A model generated the notes under the pieces. It was not told the origin of the DNA. It searched no databases and worked only from the letters and a program-made list of their open reading frames with translations. A program made the translations under genes and the position numbers. This document shows, one piece after another, positions 48,785 through 61,900 of a stretch of DNA of 64,000 nt. Origin of the DNA: Trichoplax adhaerens (Eukaryota; Placozoa; Uniplacotomia; Trichoplacea; Trichoplacidae); the NCBI RefSeq assembly GCF_000150275.1, contig NW_002060943.1, positions 2,384,462 to 2,448,461 of the forward strand. The letters run 5' to 3'. Position 1 is the stretch's first letter. Each line of letters starts with the position of its first letter.

Positions 48785-51055
48785 ATGCTCCATTTCCGTT
48801 GCCTGTGCTTGATTATCGCTGCGATATTAGCGATATTTTATCCAATATCGGTAATTGGAAATCGACCAATGTTGGACCAATTCAAGAAATACGATGTGAT
48901 CAATTATGATGCTGAAGAATTTGCTGAACATCATGAAAGATCACGCCGTAGTCCATCCGCTCATACCATGTTAGAATTTCACGCATATCACAGACATTTC
49001 CAATTACGACTTAAACGGGATACAAGTTTATACACCGATGATTTTATGATCGAATCCGGTAATGGCCAACCGGTCGAATTTGACATGCATAATATCGTTT
49101 CTGGACACTTGGTTGACGATGCAAAATCACTTGTGCATGGGACGATAGTCGATGGCATCTTTCAAGGTAAAATTTATACCGGAGAAGAACATCCTGAACA
49201 ATATTATATCGAACCATCGACTCGTTATTTCTCCAAAGACCAGCCTTTCCATTCCATTGTCTATCGACGATCGGATGTTCGAGTCAAGAAAAGCTATCAA
49301 GTGGGTACATGTGGTTTAGATGACAAGGAAAATATTCGTATGAGTGATATATTACAAAGTTGGGAACATTATGGACAAGCTTTAGATACCAAAAGAATTC
49401 CATCGATGTTTCAAAATCAACCATCTCATTCTAAGAGGAATAAACGAGCACCACCAACTAGAAATACTTGTCAGCTCTTGGTACAAGCAGATCATACCTT
49501 TACCACCTATATGGGTAGTAAAGAACAGGCTATCGCTGCTTTAAATGGTTATCTTCAGGCAGTCAACAAAATTTACGAAGTAATTGATTTTGATGGCGAT
49601 TCATCAGCTGATGGTATCGGATTTATCGTTCGTAGGATGAAAATTAATACAACAAGTGATGCCAGCCAGCCTAATAACCCATTTGCTCCAAGTAATATCG
49701 GTGTATCAAGCTATTTGGATATTACTTCTACTGCTAATCATGATCCCTACTGCTTAGCTTACACCTTTGCTGATCGTGATTTCGATAATGGCGTCCTGGG
49801 TTTAGCTTGGGTTGGTAGTGCAACGGGTAATGCTGGTATTTGTGCTAAGAATAGCGCCTATAAGGGGCAAAAAATGTCTTTAAATGCTGGTATTGTGACT
49901 ATTTTAAACTATGGCACAAGGGTTAGTACAGCCGTGACAGAAGTTACATTTGCCCATGAGCTAGGCCATAATTTTGGGTCGCAACATGATCCTACGACTA
50001 ATACACAATGTGCGCCTGGCTCGCCTCAAGGCAATTATATTATGTATCCACAAGCAACTACAGGCCGAGATCCTAACAACAAGCAATTTTCAAGTTGTAG
50101 TAAAAACTATATGCAACCTGTCATTAATGCTAAAGGAATTAGTAGCAGTGGTTGTTTTGTAAATCGAGCTACTTCTATATGTGGCAATGGGGTCGTTGAA
50201 GGCAATGAACAGTGTGATTGTGGTTATCGATCGGATTGCCAAGATAACTGTTGCAATGCTCCTTATGATAATCCATCTCAAGAGCCTGCTGGTTATCAAG
50301 CATGTACCCTTAAAGCAGGCTCTGTTTGTGGCCAAAGCTCTGGCATTTGTTGCAATCCTACAAATTGCCGATACTATGAATCAAGTGATAATCAGTTATG
50401 CACAGTATCGACTGAATGCAGCCAAAATGCTTACTGCAATGGTAGCCGCTATCAGGATAAATGTCCAACACCGGCATCGAAACCAGATGGAACATCATGT
50501 CGTAAGGGGAGTAATGTATGTAGCAATGGTGATTGTGATGGATCGATATGTTTAGCTGCTGATTTAGCCAGTTGTGCTTGTACTACTCAAGCCGATTATT
50601 GTAATACATGTTGTAAATCTGGTAATACTTGTGTTTCAAGTAAGACGATTAGTGCATTAGCCAATTTTAGCGTTCAACAAGCACCTGGCTCTTCCTGTAA
50701 CAACTTCCAAGGCTATTGCGATGTATTTGGTAAATGCCGTGCTGTTAATGAAAATGGACCGCTAACGAAATTAACCAATTTATTATTCTCGGCAGAAGGT
50801 ATAAGAAATATGTTGGATTGGATGAAACAATATCCATGGGCGGTTGCACTAATTATTGCTGGTTTTATAATCTTGATGGCCTTATTTGTCAAGTTATGCA
50901 GCCGAGCTACACCAAGTGATAATCCAAAATTTAGCTCAAGGGTATCAACACCGCGACGAGTTGATGTTGCTCCAACTGGTCATAGTCAAGAAATGTCTGA
51001 TCATCATTATTATGAGCAAGAGGATCGTTACGATTATAATAAAAGGCGATATTAA
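48785..51055 (+). CDS. ADAM10: ADAM10-type membrane metalloprotease (Kuzbanian family), intronless
   Basis: ADAM10 is the zinc sheddase that cleaves Notch and other surface proteins. This single exon of 756 aa starts at ATG 48785 with a signal peptide (CLCLIIAAILAIFYPIS); an open TTG extension upstream is ignored. Domains in order are a prodomain with a cysteine-switch-like VGTCGLDD, a furin-type RNKR site near residue 220, and the metalloprotease with HELGHNFGSQHD (three His, catalytic Glu) and a Met-turn (NYIMYPQA). A disintegrin domain (CGNGVVEGNEQCDCG), the Cys-rich region with the ADAM10-like FQGYCDVFGKCR, a membrane helix (WAVALIIAGFIILMALFV) and a short Tyr-rich tail follow. Length and the SNPK-like juxtamembrane DNPKF fit ADAM10 rather than ADAM17. 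Catalytic residues are intact, so it should be active. Confidence 0.96.
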   Translation: MLHFRCLCLIIAAILAIFYPISVIGNRPMLDQFKKYDVINYDAEEFAEHHERSRRSPSAHTMLEFHAYHRHFQLRLKRDTSLYTDDFMIESGNGQPVEFDMHNIVSGHLVDDAKSLVHGTIVDGIFQGKIYTGEEHPEQYYIEPSTRYFSKDQPFHSIVYRRSDVRVKKSYQVGTCGLDDKENIRMSDILQSWEHYGQALDTKRIPSMFQNQPSHSKRNKRAPPTRNTCQLLVQADHTFTTYMGSKEQAIAALNGYLQAVNKIYEVIDFDGDSSADGIGFIVRRMKINTTSDASQPNNPFAPSNIGVSSYLDITSTANHDPYCLAYTFADRDFDNGVLGLAWVGSATGNAGICAKNSAYKGQKMSLNAGIVTILNYGTRVSTAVTEVTFAHELGHNFGSQHDPTTNTQCAPGSPQGNYIMYPQATTGRDPNNKQFSSCSKNYMQPVINAKGISSSGCFVNRATSICGNGVVEGNEQCDCGYRSDCQDNCCNAPYDNPSQEPAGYQACTLKAGSVCGQSSGICCNPTNCRYYESSDNQLCTVSTECSQNAYCNGSRYQDKCPTPASKPDGTSCRKGSNVCSNGDCDGSICLAADLASCACTTQADYCNTCCKSGNTCVSSKTISALANFSVQQAPGSSCNNFQGYCDVFGKCRAVNENGPLTKLTNLLFSAEGIRNMLDWMKQYPWAVALIIAGFIILMALFVKLCSRATPSDNPKFSSRVSTPRRVDVAPTGHSQEMSDHHYYEQEDRYDYNKRRY

Positions 51056-51380
51056 TTAATTCATTTATGAACGACGATAGCCAAAGGTCTAGATAGTATC
51101 CTACTGGTATTCTAATTCAAATCAATAATTAGCATAGTTTATCATTTAGTCATTCTCTCTATCAGTTCTGATAGTAATATCATGGTTTGTCTTATAAATT
51201 ACTGCAATTTAAGATCATGAACAAAAGCATGTCATCAACAAGAATCAAATTTATTTTCCAATATTTGTATCATATTCTTCTTTTGCTAATTCAATAATTT
51301 GAAATATAATCATAGTAACCTATAACTCAAACTGTTGTACTTAGTTTACTTATGAAATTTTGATCGCATAATCTTTACTA
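51056..51380. other. ADAM10-like gene 3' flank
   Basis: AT-rich and non-coding. No AATAAA was obvious to me directly after the stop codon, and I see no genomic poly-A tract that would mark a retrocopy. Confidence 0.5.
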
Positions 51381-51384
51381 TCTC

Positions 51385-51835
51385 ATTCTATGCTACTACC
51401 TTAGACAAGATATCGATGTTTTAATAGGGGTGATTGGATTTTACTGCCTATTGCAATTAAAAAACCAATCGCCTATCCTATATCTAGCAATCTCATTCTA
51501 TGCTACTACTTTAGATAAGATATCGATATTTTAATAGAAATAATCGGATTTTACTACATTTCCATAAGTAAAAACCAATAGTCCATCTTGTGTCTAATCA
51601 TCTTTTTCTATGCTACTACTTTATAGACAAGATATCGCTATTGTAATAGAGATGACTACATCTTATTACATATTGAAAACTAAACATCAATCGTCTGTCC
51701 TATGCCTGATGATCTCTTTCTATGCTACTACTTTAGACAAGATATCGATGTTATAATAGGGATGATTGGATTTTACTACCTATTGAAAAGTGAAAACCAA
51801 TAGCCTATTCTATATCTTATGATCTCTTAATCTGA
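51385..51835. repeat. Tandem repeat, four copies of about 111 bp
   Basis: Copies begin near 51388, 51496, 51609 and 51720 with CTATGCTACTACTTTAGACA, then AGATATCGATNTT, TAATAGNGATGATTGGATTT and AAAACCAATCG. Divergence is moderate. Confidence 0.88.
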
Positions 51836-54800
51836 TTTTAGTCTTAACTTTTCGTATATTATGGCATAACTTTAGTTGATAGCTTTTCGTTGTTACAAAT
51901 CGATATTCATTTTACTCTTATATCAATTTGTACTTAATATCACTTTTAATTGTTTAAAGCCAGTGCCTATGATAGTACTTAATTTAACCATATTTCTTTT
52001 TGCATAGATTGCCTTTAGCAAAGGTTACTATAACATTTCCATTGTAAATTGATGCTTCTTACATTATTCTGTTCAAATATGCTTTCCAATCTAAGCTTAT
52101 GTTGGTCGAGAATAAGTAAAACCAATCTGGAATCGGCTCAATACTTCAGGCCAATTGTACGGGAAATAATCATAGCTTATAATATAATTACAATTATTGA
52201 ATAGGATGCTGTATTTGCATTCCCATAGGATGTAAAATTTCTCATGACTATTTTCATGCACGACTACCAGCCGATATACGAACGGCTGGATCTCTATATT
52301 TGTCAATGTTTATGCCGACTGTACTATAATGATTCGCTTCGTTTAAAGCACTTTCGTTAATTATAAGAAATAAAACTACTAAGAAATGATCAATTGAATC
52401 GAGTTGTTTCAGCGTTATTGAATTTTATGTCGATCGGAAGAGTTTTCTAATAGCCATTGAAGAGTGGAATACTCTTGGGTTAGCATACCTATGGTTGTTT
52501 TAAACATATTTGTACCTTGAGTTGCAAGATATCTTGATATATAAGGAAATTGGTTAGTGGTTATACTGAACGAAATGGAAGAGTTAGATCTTTTAATAAC
52601 CAAGCTATCATGATTTTGATAGATTATGTAGTTAGGTACTGTATGTTATACTATAGAAGGTCTAAATACTACTGCTATACGTTAAAGTCTCTGTGTCTTA
52701 TTATTTACAGTTTGATGATGATTTGTAGATTACCCTCAGTAACTACATTGAACGTGAAAGGTGCAAATAACAGATGTCTATACTATTATCATTATTTTAA
52801 ACCAGAATTTGTATGAGTCTACTTTATATCTGAGTTTGTAGAGCCTTGTTATAAATCTAAATTTAGAACTAGAAAAAATTGAACTGGTACAAACAACGAA
52901 CACGATGAGCCAACTGTTAGGTTTGTCCTCTCTAATATTTACTTACAGTGCGACTGCCGTAGTCAACTCACGACAAGGAAACCTGGGTCTCTAAATGTGC
53001 GTCAGTACTAAGCCTATAACAGCCAAATGTGCCCCTAACGGGTTACATGTAGACTAGACTTAGTCCCTTTTTAAAATAGTTTATTTGGCGAAGGTAGTCT
53101 TGTTATCCAAGACTACTCCAACTAGACGACCAAGGGTCAACTGACTAGCTAACGATATTGGTCTTTTATCGTCAGGAAGAATAGTAATATCGCTAGTCTT
53201 TCCTAGGCAAAACTGAATGCAAACTTTGTTGGAAAAACCAGTCAATTTATAGTAAATCGACATAAATATTATTTATCAGTGGATAGATAATATTTTAAAA
53301 CTACGCATTTATCTATTAAAATGTGTAATACGCCATAGATAAATTAATATCAACATATTCCTAGGCAAGTTATCTTATGGAAACCATATTATAACAGCTA
53401 GGCGAAAGTTACTCTGTAATAAGCCTATAGTATATCACAGTTATCATTCAGGTGTAATTCATATGCATGTTCTGTAACTTAACTTATCTTTAAAATTACA
53501 AAAAATGCCATGAAAATAGCAATAAGTCGGAAAAGCATAAGTATACGTAAAATTAGCCGTGTAGACGTTCATAAACTCATCAATTCTTAATTCTTGTTTG
53601 ACCTGTCAACTTTCGAACATAGAACAGCCCAATAACTAAGGATTATTTAATTTTTGCCATTTTTTATTGTATTGATGCACAAAATAGAGTAGATTATACA
53701 AAAGCATAGGAGAATAAAACTAATGCACTGCAAGGTCTTACCATAGTGTACTACATAGTAAGTAAAAGTAGCAAACCCAATTATATATTCTTTGCTGGAC
53801 AGCATGGAATATCATCACGCAGAGCCAATTTGATAGTGAATAGATTAAAATAAAAACAATTGCCTGGTGGTCGTTCTAAGATCTTGCCATATTTGCATTA
53901 TATAGTAATTTAAAGTGGCTGACCAATTATGCTATTCTTACTGAAGAGATTGGCACATCACGATGTACAGTCAATTAGATGTTAAATGGATTAGCATGGA
54001 CATTTCGTATTTAATGCATTTGATAGCGAGACACCTTTACTAGTAAATTCTGATTTCAAATAAACTAGTGCAAACTCCCGTCGCTTTGCTGACAGTTTAC
54101 GATAATGTGCTCATTTAACAGATAGTATTACCATTTGATAGACCTATCAGAGGTTCAGTAACTATTTACCGTGTACTCTGTACTAGAGCAAGTTTTTAAA
54201 CTTATTTCGTTGTAAATGGTTACAAAATTGAAGAAATGTTTAGATATTCTATTTCAAGCTGCAATCGATTTTTGAACCTTTACTTGAATGCTGGTTCAAT
54301 TTTCCCTACGAATTTGCTGCAATTGAATGAACTAGTACGGTATTAATTTTCGAGCGGATTCTCTTTTCGATTTCCATGATAGAAATTAGCTCCACTCTTA
54401 AATAAGATATTTGTAGTATATTTTATATTTTGCTATTGCTGAATATTAAAAAATCCATTTCCAAAAGTATTAATATTTAAATGATGCTGTCATTGACGAA
54501 ATTTTAGAGTACTGTAAAGTGCCTTGTTGGCTGAAATTTGAAAGGAATTAAAAAATTTAGTTCTAAAAGGTGATGAGCGATATGACGGCTACCAATACTG
54601 ACTTTGGGTAATCTTCACTGTTTTTAAACTTTTAATGAATAATTAGACCCTATCCCAAGATAGGGTTATAAGATCAGTTGAGATATTAAATCGCATTTGC
54701 ACAAAGTATCAGGGTGGAAATTTGCTCATTTTTGTTTAAATATCTCCTAATTTTGCGTTCTATCCACCTTTAAATAATGATTATATTTTACAGACTACTT

Positions 54801-55978
54801 TAGCTGATCACTCTGATACGCTCTCGTAAAAAGTCTACTAGGGTAATCCTTCAAACGTAGTTATCTTATAATCATTATGGCCTCATTCTGAATGAAGTTG
54901 GAATAGTCAAAAACTATCCTTAAAAATCTAGCCATTTTGGCTATCGGCGATATTTGCATCAATATCACTTCATTTAATAATGTCAAGTTTTTCTTAAAGT
55001 CGAGTAACCCTTCTCTATTAATATGTTTATGGTGCTTTACCGTAGCTTATCGATTTTATATTAGACCAATAATTAATACAGTAGTTAAATTGCTGGAACT
55101 ACTCTTCAATACGAGCATTCTTTTAAACGTAGTTATTTTAATGCATGTACACTATTATGGCTGGGCTTTTGGCTCATTAGTCTACGAGATTTTTCAACAT
55201 CTAGTAATCCTACAAGACTTTTAAAAGGTTCCCAGTTTAATTAATATATATTGAGGCTTTTTCAATTAAGATAAATTAATGAATCTATAATTACTCTTAA
55301 AGCCTAGTCGACCACCAATTGTAGTTATTTTACGTAAGTCTAATAGCTCTCTTATTAAATTGATATTGATTAGTCCACGACTTAGTCTTAAAATTAACTA
55401 CTAACCAAGCATAGTGTATTTAAATTAATATACGTCCTTTTAATGGATCACAGTTGAATACACTAGGGAGATTGTAATGAGGTATGCAAATCAAAAGTTT
55501 TAAATTCATTTCATACTTTACTCGAAAGTTCGCTAGCCTAGTAACAACTAGCGTTATTAGTTGATTTTGCAGGAACGCATTACTTTTCTACTCAACTTTC
55601 TGTCTATCTTGATTAATTGCTATTTCAAAGCTTATTTAAATTACATTTTTTAGTCCAAGAGACGATATAGCCCGATGCTTCCTTTCTCAAAAATAGATAA
55701 TAATTAAAATTTATTATGACGACTGCGGTGATAATGGGGTGTATAGGCTGTTTTATCTTTCATTTCAGTGATGCTATTTTATCGCCGCGGGATCGTCTTT
55801 AATTCCCTAGAGTATGAACAGTTGTAGTTATGTTGGTTGGTGCTTTGAGGGTATTTTGATATACGTAGAATGACTTAAAATAGTGATTTTTCCAGTAGGA
55901 TAATCATTCTGGACAGTTTGTAGAACGATATTACCTGATCGAATCGTACTTATAGACGTTGATCACAAGTTGAGTTCA
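51836..55978. other. Intergenic region with isolated open frames, no supported gene
   Basis: Minus-strand open frames at 52097-52306, 52415-52603 and 53081-53263, and a plus-strand one at 54937-55224, have no recognisable family and could not be joined by splice sites. The patch at about 52900-53270 is noticeably less AT-rich than its surroundings and may be a remnant of a mobile element or of a gene. Confidence 0.4.
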
Positions 55979-58900
55979 ATGACAAGGAAATTATCAGGAG
56001 ATGCTTTATCAGCGGATGAAGGAGATGATGCTAGCCAGCTTAAAAAATTGGCCTCGCAGACTGACTGGAAAACGAATGATGAGCCAATCGATCGGTAGGT
56101 GGATTGTGAACTCAATACATACAAATGAATCGAACAAAAACTATAAAATAGTCATAAATGTGGTTGTGAACGGTTGGAATTTTCACGATTCCAGATTAAA
56201 CTCCTGCTAAATAAGTCTATCGAGTTCAAATACTTTTGTAGAGACTGCCGATTATTTTTTTAATCATCTAGTTCTACCTAATTCAAATGGCTTACGATAC
56301 CGGTACTAAAACATGATAATTTTCTACTACCAACATGTTTAGCTTTCACAAAATAGCTTATGATATTGAATGTAGTTTGCTGATGGCAATTCATCTTATT
56401 ATTATTCCTTATTAACACAACGATTTAGTAAGCAACATCGTTAATAGAATAAAAAGGCCGAAATTGGCGGAAGCAATGCTGTATACCAAAATAGTTATAG
56501 AATCTGTTATTTCATCTCGAGTGAAAAATGAAAGGGTTATAATATTTTCCCATAAATCCGACGGCATATTTATGCGAAGGAAGCTAAAATCATACTCTGG
56601 CCTGAAAAACAACTGCTTAAACTATAGCTTAGGTTTATCAGATTAATTTCATCATATTTCTAGCATATAGTAAAAGTTTGCCTATACTACCAACACTACA
56701 GTAACCATTAAAACGATTGGCAGTGCACCAAATAACGATCAATAGGTTGCATATAGCTTAATTGCGAGAGCATCAGATGCTAGTAATTGCCATTTTTTCC
56801 TTCAGCGTTGCTTGGGTGGTATTCTCGATCAGGTTGAAACCCAAACTGTGCTATTGGTTTTCCTTTTACGACATCCAGCCCCCAGGGATTAAGATGTATG
56901 TATTATCTATCGCAGCTAGCAAAAGTTGCACTATTGGACACAGAGCAGTACACTATAAGCGTCGAGAAATGATTTATTAATCATCAAAAGATCTCTACTA
57001 AAGCAATTATACTTATATCTTTTATCTTATGAAATCTGTGGAGAAAGAGAAAATCATTATAGTAGAAAGTATTTTCCGGTTTATAATGTATAATACAAGA
57101 ATAATGATCAAAAAGTAGAATGCAATTGTCTGTCTATGTGAATAAGTAAACAATTGGAGAGCTTTGAGACCATGTGCATTTGAATAGTTATTTTATTCTC
57201 TCCGTTCTAATGTAGAAAAAGTTCTAAGAACACTCCCAAAATAGCGCCATTATAGATTAACTATCTTATTGTGTCACACTGCAGGCAAGTAAATAATCAC
57301 AGAATTTTTAGCATAGATTGAAGAAAGATTCTATAGTAACGGAATTAAATATTTAGAATACAGATAGAGCCTTTAGATTCTATCACAGCAAAATTGAATA
57401 TTTTATTGTAAAGATAGAGCCTGTAGATTCTAAGACGATAAAATTTAAAAATCTATTATAAAGATAGTATAGGCCTATTTCTACTACTACGAAATTAGAT
57501 ATTTTACCCATAATTTAGATAGGATATATCAATTCTACTATAAAAAATTAAACTATAAAGATGGAAAAGATAGATTTAACAGGAACTAAATTCAATATTT
57601 TACTATAATTTAGATAGTTTAGATAAATTCTACTATAATAAAAAAAGTTCTAAAGATAAAGGAGGGATATTCTACCTTAATCGAATTAAATGTTTTGCTA
57701 TCTTTGGATGGAATAAATAAATTCTACTATAACGAAATTAAAGTATACAGATAGAAGAGATAGATCTTGCAGTAACCAAATTTAATGTCTTACTATAATT
57801 TAGATAGAATACGAGTAGATGAATTTTAATATAACAAAATAATACTATAAAGATAGGATAGACAGAATGTACGGTAAATTAAATCTAATATTTAAAATGA
57901 ATCAGAAAGAATAGACAAATTCTACAGTAATCGAATTAAATATTTTGCTATCCTTTGGATAGAATAAACAAACACAACTTTGACAAATTAATGCTATAAA
58001 GATAGAACAGATAATTTTACAGTAAATCAAATTCAATATTTACAGTAATTTAGATAGAATAGATAAACTCTACTATAATAAAACAAAGTTGTTAAGATAA
58101 AACGAGAGAAATATTTACTTTCATCAAATTAAATATTTTACTATGCTTTAGAATAGATAAATTCTACGATAATTAAATTAAACTACAACAATAAAAGAGA
58201 TAGGTTTTACGATTCTATGGAGATTTCTTCAAGGAAATCCCACCCATTACAGCGTAAAGCTAAGATTTAATCATTGCAACTTTCATCATCGAGGCTATAA
58301 GAGCTAATCTGTCATGGTGCGTTAGTCCTATGAAAGTGGGTACAAAATAGACGACTATTTTTAATATATTTACAGCGGGTGAAATTCTGTTGTAACGTCT
58401 TAAATACGGGTTAAATTGCTTGCATTATTATAAATAATACTTCCATTTTGCTAGTATAAAGTCAGCGTGTAAAATCTTAAAAAGATCTTTTATAAAAAGC
58501 TTTAAACTTTCAAAATTGGAATTTTTAAATTTAGACATAATTTCCGATAAAAAGATCATAAGGTCGACTGAGTAGATATATTTTAGCAATGAGGGAAAAT
58601 TAAGGAAGGATAAAATACCGAAATTTTATTTGTCATTCTTAATTATGATGCACTGCAATCAGTAGACAAGGGTTACCATCGTCGTCAGTGAGGGTGGATA
58701 CATTAATAATAACAAATGTATTAGAAAGTGAAGTAACGACTTTACATTTAATTCGAAAATCTGTTACCAGTGACCCGACGTAACTTGGCTATAGAAAGCC
58801 TGCATTAGTATAATATTCCAGTTGTAAATTATTATGACTAACAATATTCCAATAATTTAAACAGCCATCTTAATATTCCTATAAAAACTGGGAATGTTTT

Positions 58901-61900
58901 AAGTTAAAATAATTCTGGATAAAGGGCAAGATGGATTGGAATTGAAATTAAACTGAGTTTTATCTTTTTGATGTCATTTCTCTTAGGTTTCATATGGTAT
59001 ATGTGATATTCTTTTTTATTGGCATTGGAACTGTACTTCCAATTAATATGTTTATGACTGCTAGTTCGGTATGTTGGTTTGATATGAAAGTAATATCCTA
59101 TTAATTTTAGGGTATTGGTGATTGGATAATCTTGATATCATGAAACAATTAGCGAATCTTGTACTCTGAAGGAATCGTACTCTTTGAACAGTTTCTATCT
59201 GCCGAGATATAAGATGGTATAATATTTATTTTAATTTTAGTACTTTTCAGCGAAATTAGCCGGAACTCGATATCAATATATGTTTGAAGGTTATCTGTTA
59301 CTAGTTTATTCAATTGGTATAACAATTTCCGCTGCAATTAGCATTTGGTTACTGCGATCGTAAGAAATTTTTACAAAGTTACTTATGACTGAATATTCTT
59401 TTTGAATTTTATTGCCAAGCAATTTGTATAGTATCGGTAAAAATTATAGATTTAGAACATATTACGCTGAAACTAAGTAAACTTTTACGTTTTATTTTGG
59501 ATTCACAGACATAAGAATAATTTAGTTGTAGGGTAAAATTTATGTCCTATTTTCGATAAAGCCATCTCCTTTGTAGAGGAATTAATATTTCAAAAATTTT
59601 TCTACACTAGCTTAAAGTATTAATACGCAATTTGATTAGTTTCTATCTTATTCCGTCTTAATGGCCATATTCGATAAATTAATTATCATGCATTACTGAA
59701 TGGATGGTGTACATTGCAATTCCTATACCTGGCATTGAAATCACAAATTAAATATGAATTTTTCTTCAATGATAGGCTTTGACTTGCGTATAAAATTAAT
59801 TTTGATCGTTATTCATAAAATATATCATCTTATACAACTGTTCCTATATGCAGTAGATTGCAATCAACCTAAATTTCTGCACAATAATAAGTATTTGTGT
59901 ATATTTATGTTTAATATAAATTTTAGCATCCGAATTACGTATCGATTAGTGTTTTCGATACTGATTTTAATATCCATATTTACTTTTATGGCTGTATTGG
60001 CTCAAGTTGATACCTCAACCTGTAAGTTAAGATGTAGACTGTAATAATCTGCTATCCGTGAGTATAATTCACAGATCTTCAAATGGATGAGTATAATGAA
60101 AAGATTAATATTATATTATAGCTATAATAAGTGTAATATTTCAGAGAAATATCTATCAACTCTACTCTATGCTTTAAAAATGTACGGTACATAAATTGAC
60201 CGATATCATTTTAATTAATAATTATAACAGTCTAAACAAACGTGGATGAAAACAAAATTTTAATATTTTGATCAGTGTTGGATATAGAACTCATTTATTA
60301 TCCGTATTAACGCTAAAATATATCATAATTTCAAGAGAACGATTATTTACTAAGATTGTTGCCGAAATTGTAGCTGAATTAGCAGTTTAAATTGTTTTCT
60401 ATTATTGAAAGTTATTATATTGTGTTAATGAAGCAATATCTAAATTTCGTTAATATTGTTGTTATCATGGAACCTTATTTAATTGTTTAGTTCTCTTCGT
60501 ATACATTGATTTACTGCGGATATCATCTTGTTGAGATTGACATTTTCTGAGTTGGACTAACGCCAACATTGCAATTGCCACATTTCAAAACCCTGTTCAT
60601 TTATTTAATTCTTTTAATATACATTTACTTACTGTCAATATCATCTTGTTGAGATTGATGATTTCTGAATTTAACTAACATTGCTGTTACTTTAAGCTGG
60701 AGATGAAGAACTACAAAACTAATATTTTGATTATTTATTCTTTCTAATACTAGCTGGAAGACAAGCATTTTTCATATTGACGATGGCCGTCGTTTTTATT
60801 TTTAGCTGTAAGCGAAATAAATATTATTTCTAGTATGCATTAATAAGAATACATAGTAATAACCGAATATTAACTATTAATTAATAAAAGCATAAAGAAA
60901 TTGTGATCTTTAATATTTCTGGGATTGCTGAAATTCCGGCTTTAATGTAGAATCTTTTCATAGCTGCGAATTTTTGGTAGTGCTGAATCTTATTTTAATC
61001 GCATATTACTACTATTTCTAATACTTCCTTTATGCTTTAGATTTTTCTACGATATCATTTATAACTGATGGTTTTTAAAAATGCACAATCTTTCTATTCT
61101 GATATAGTAGCTTAAGCAGTCCACTTATTTTCAGTTATAGCATTGATCATTCTCTCACTATCTTTTATATTTATGTCACGGTCATTACAAAGTCACTTTA
61201 ATACTGAATTTTATCGATCCGCACTATCAGTTTTTGGTAGCGCATTATTTCAATCAAGCTTTCTAGGATTAGTTAGTGTATTTCCTAGAAGATATCCACA
61301 GTCAGTGATATCTGGCATGGTTAGTATTGCGTCAAACTTCTTGAAAGTTGAACAGTTAATCACCGTTTTTTATTATTAAAATGATATTTGTTAAAAAAGT
61401 GATCGATAGTAATCAAAAATTTAATACTTTTATCGCATCGTTATTTGCATTTGCTCTCTCATAGGCATTTTCTGGATTTTTTGCTGCTGTAGGTGGAATA
61501 GTATCTTTATCTGGTAAGTTATTTCTAGCTATTTCAACAATATAACAGAGTAAATCTATCTTTCTATATAGCAAAAAAATCAACTAGAGTTTGCCTCTTG
61601 CTGGACAGTGACAATATCTGTGATATGGTATTAGTTTTAGCAAAGAAAATCATTTATTAAATTCTTTGAATTTAGAAGACAAATGGAACTCATAAATTAT
61701 GCTAACGCTTGGAAAAAACATAAAGTCTAAAGCATAGTAAATAACAATTTCAGAAATAAGTCAATTTAAATTAACAGTAAATAAATTAGTTTCTAACAAG
61801 ATTAATTCAAAAGACATATTTTATTCCATCAAAGCCAATTTGATAGCCTCATGAAAGATATAAAACTTATGGTTAATTGAATATAGTAAAATCTTCAACA

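Noticed and set aside
50181..50555. 124-codon frame inside the ADAM10 disintegrin region
   Set aside because: It is an out-of-frame shadow of a cysteine-rich, highly conserved coding region.
54937..55224. Hydrophobic 95-codon frame
   Set aside because: It begins at TTG and does not match the four-helix pair or the ENT gene; its hydrophobicity can come from AT-rich composition.
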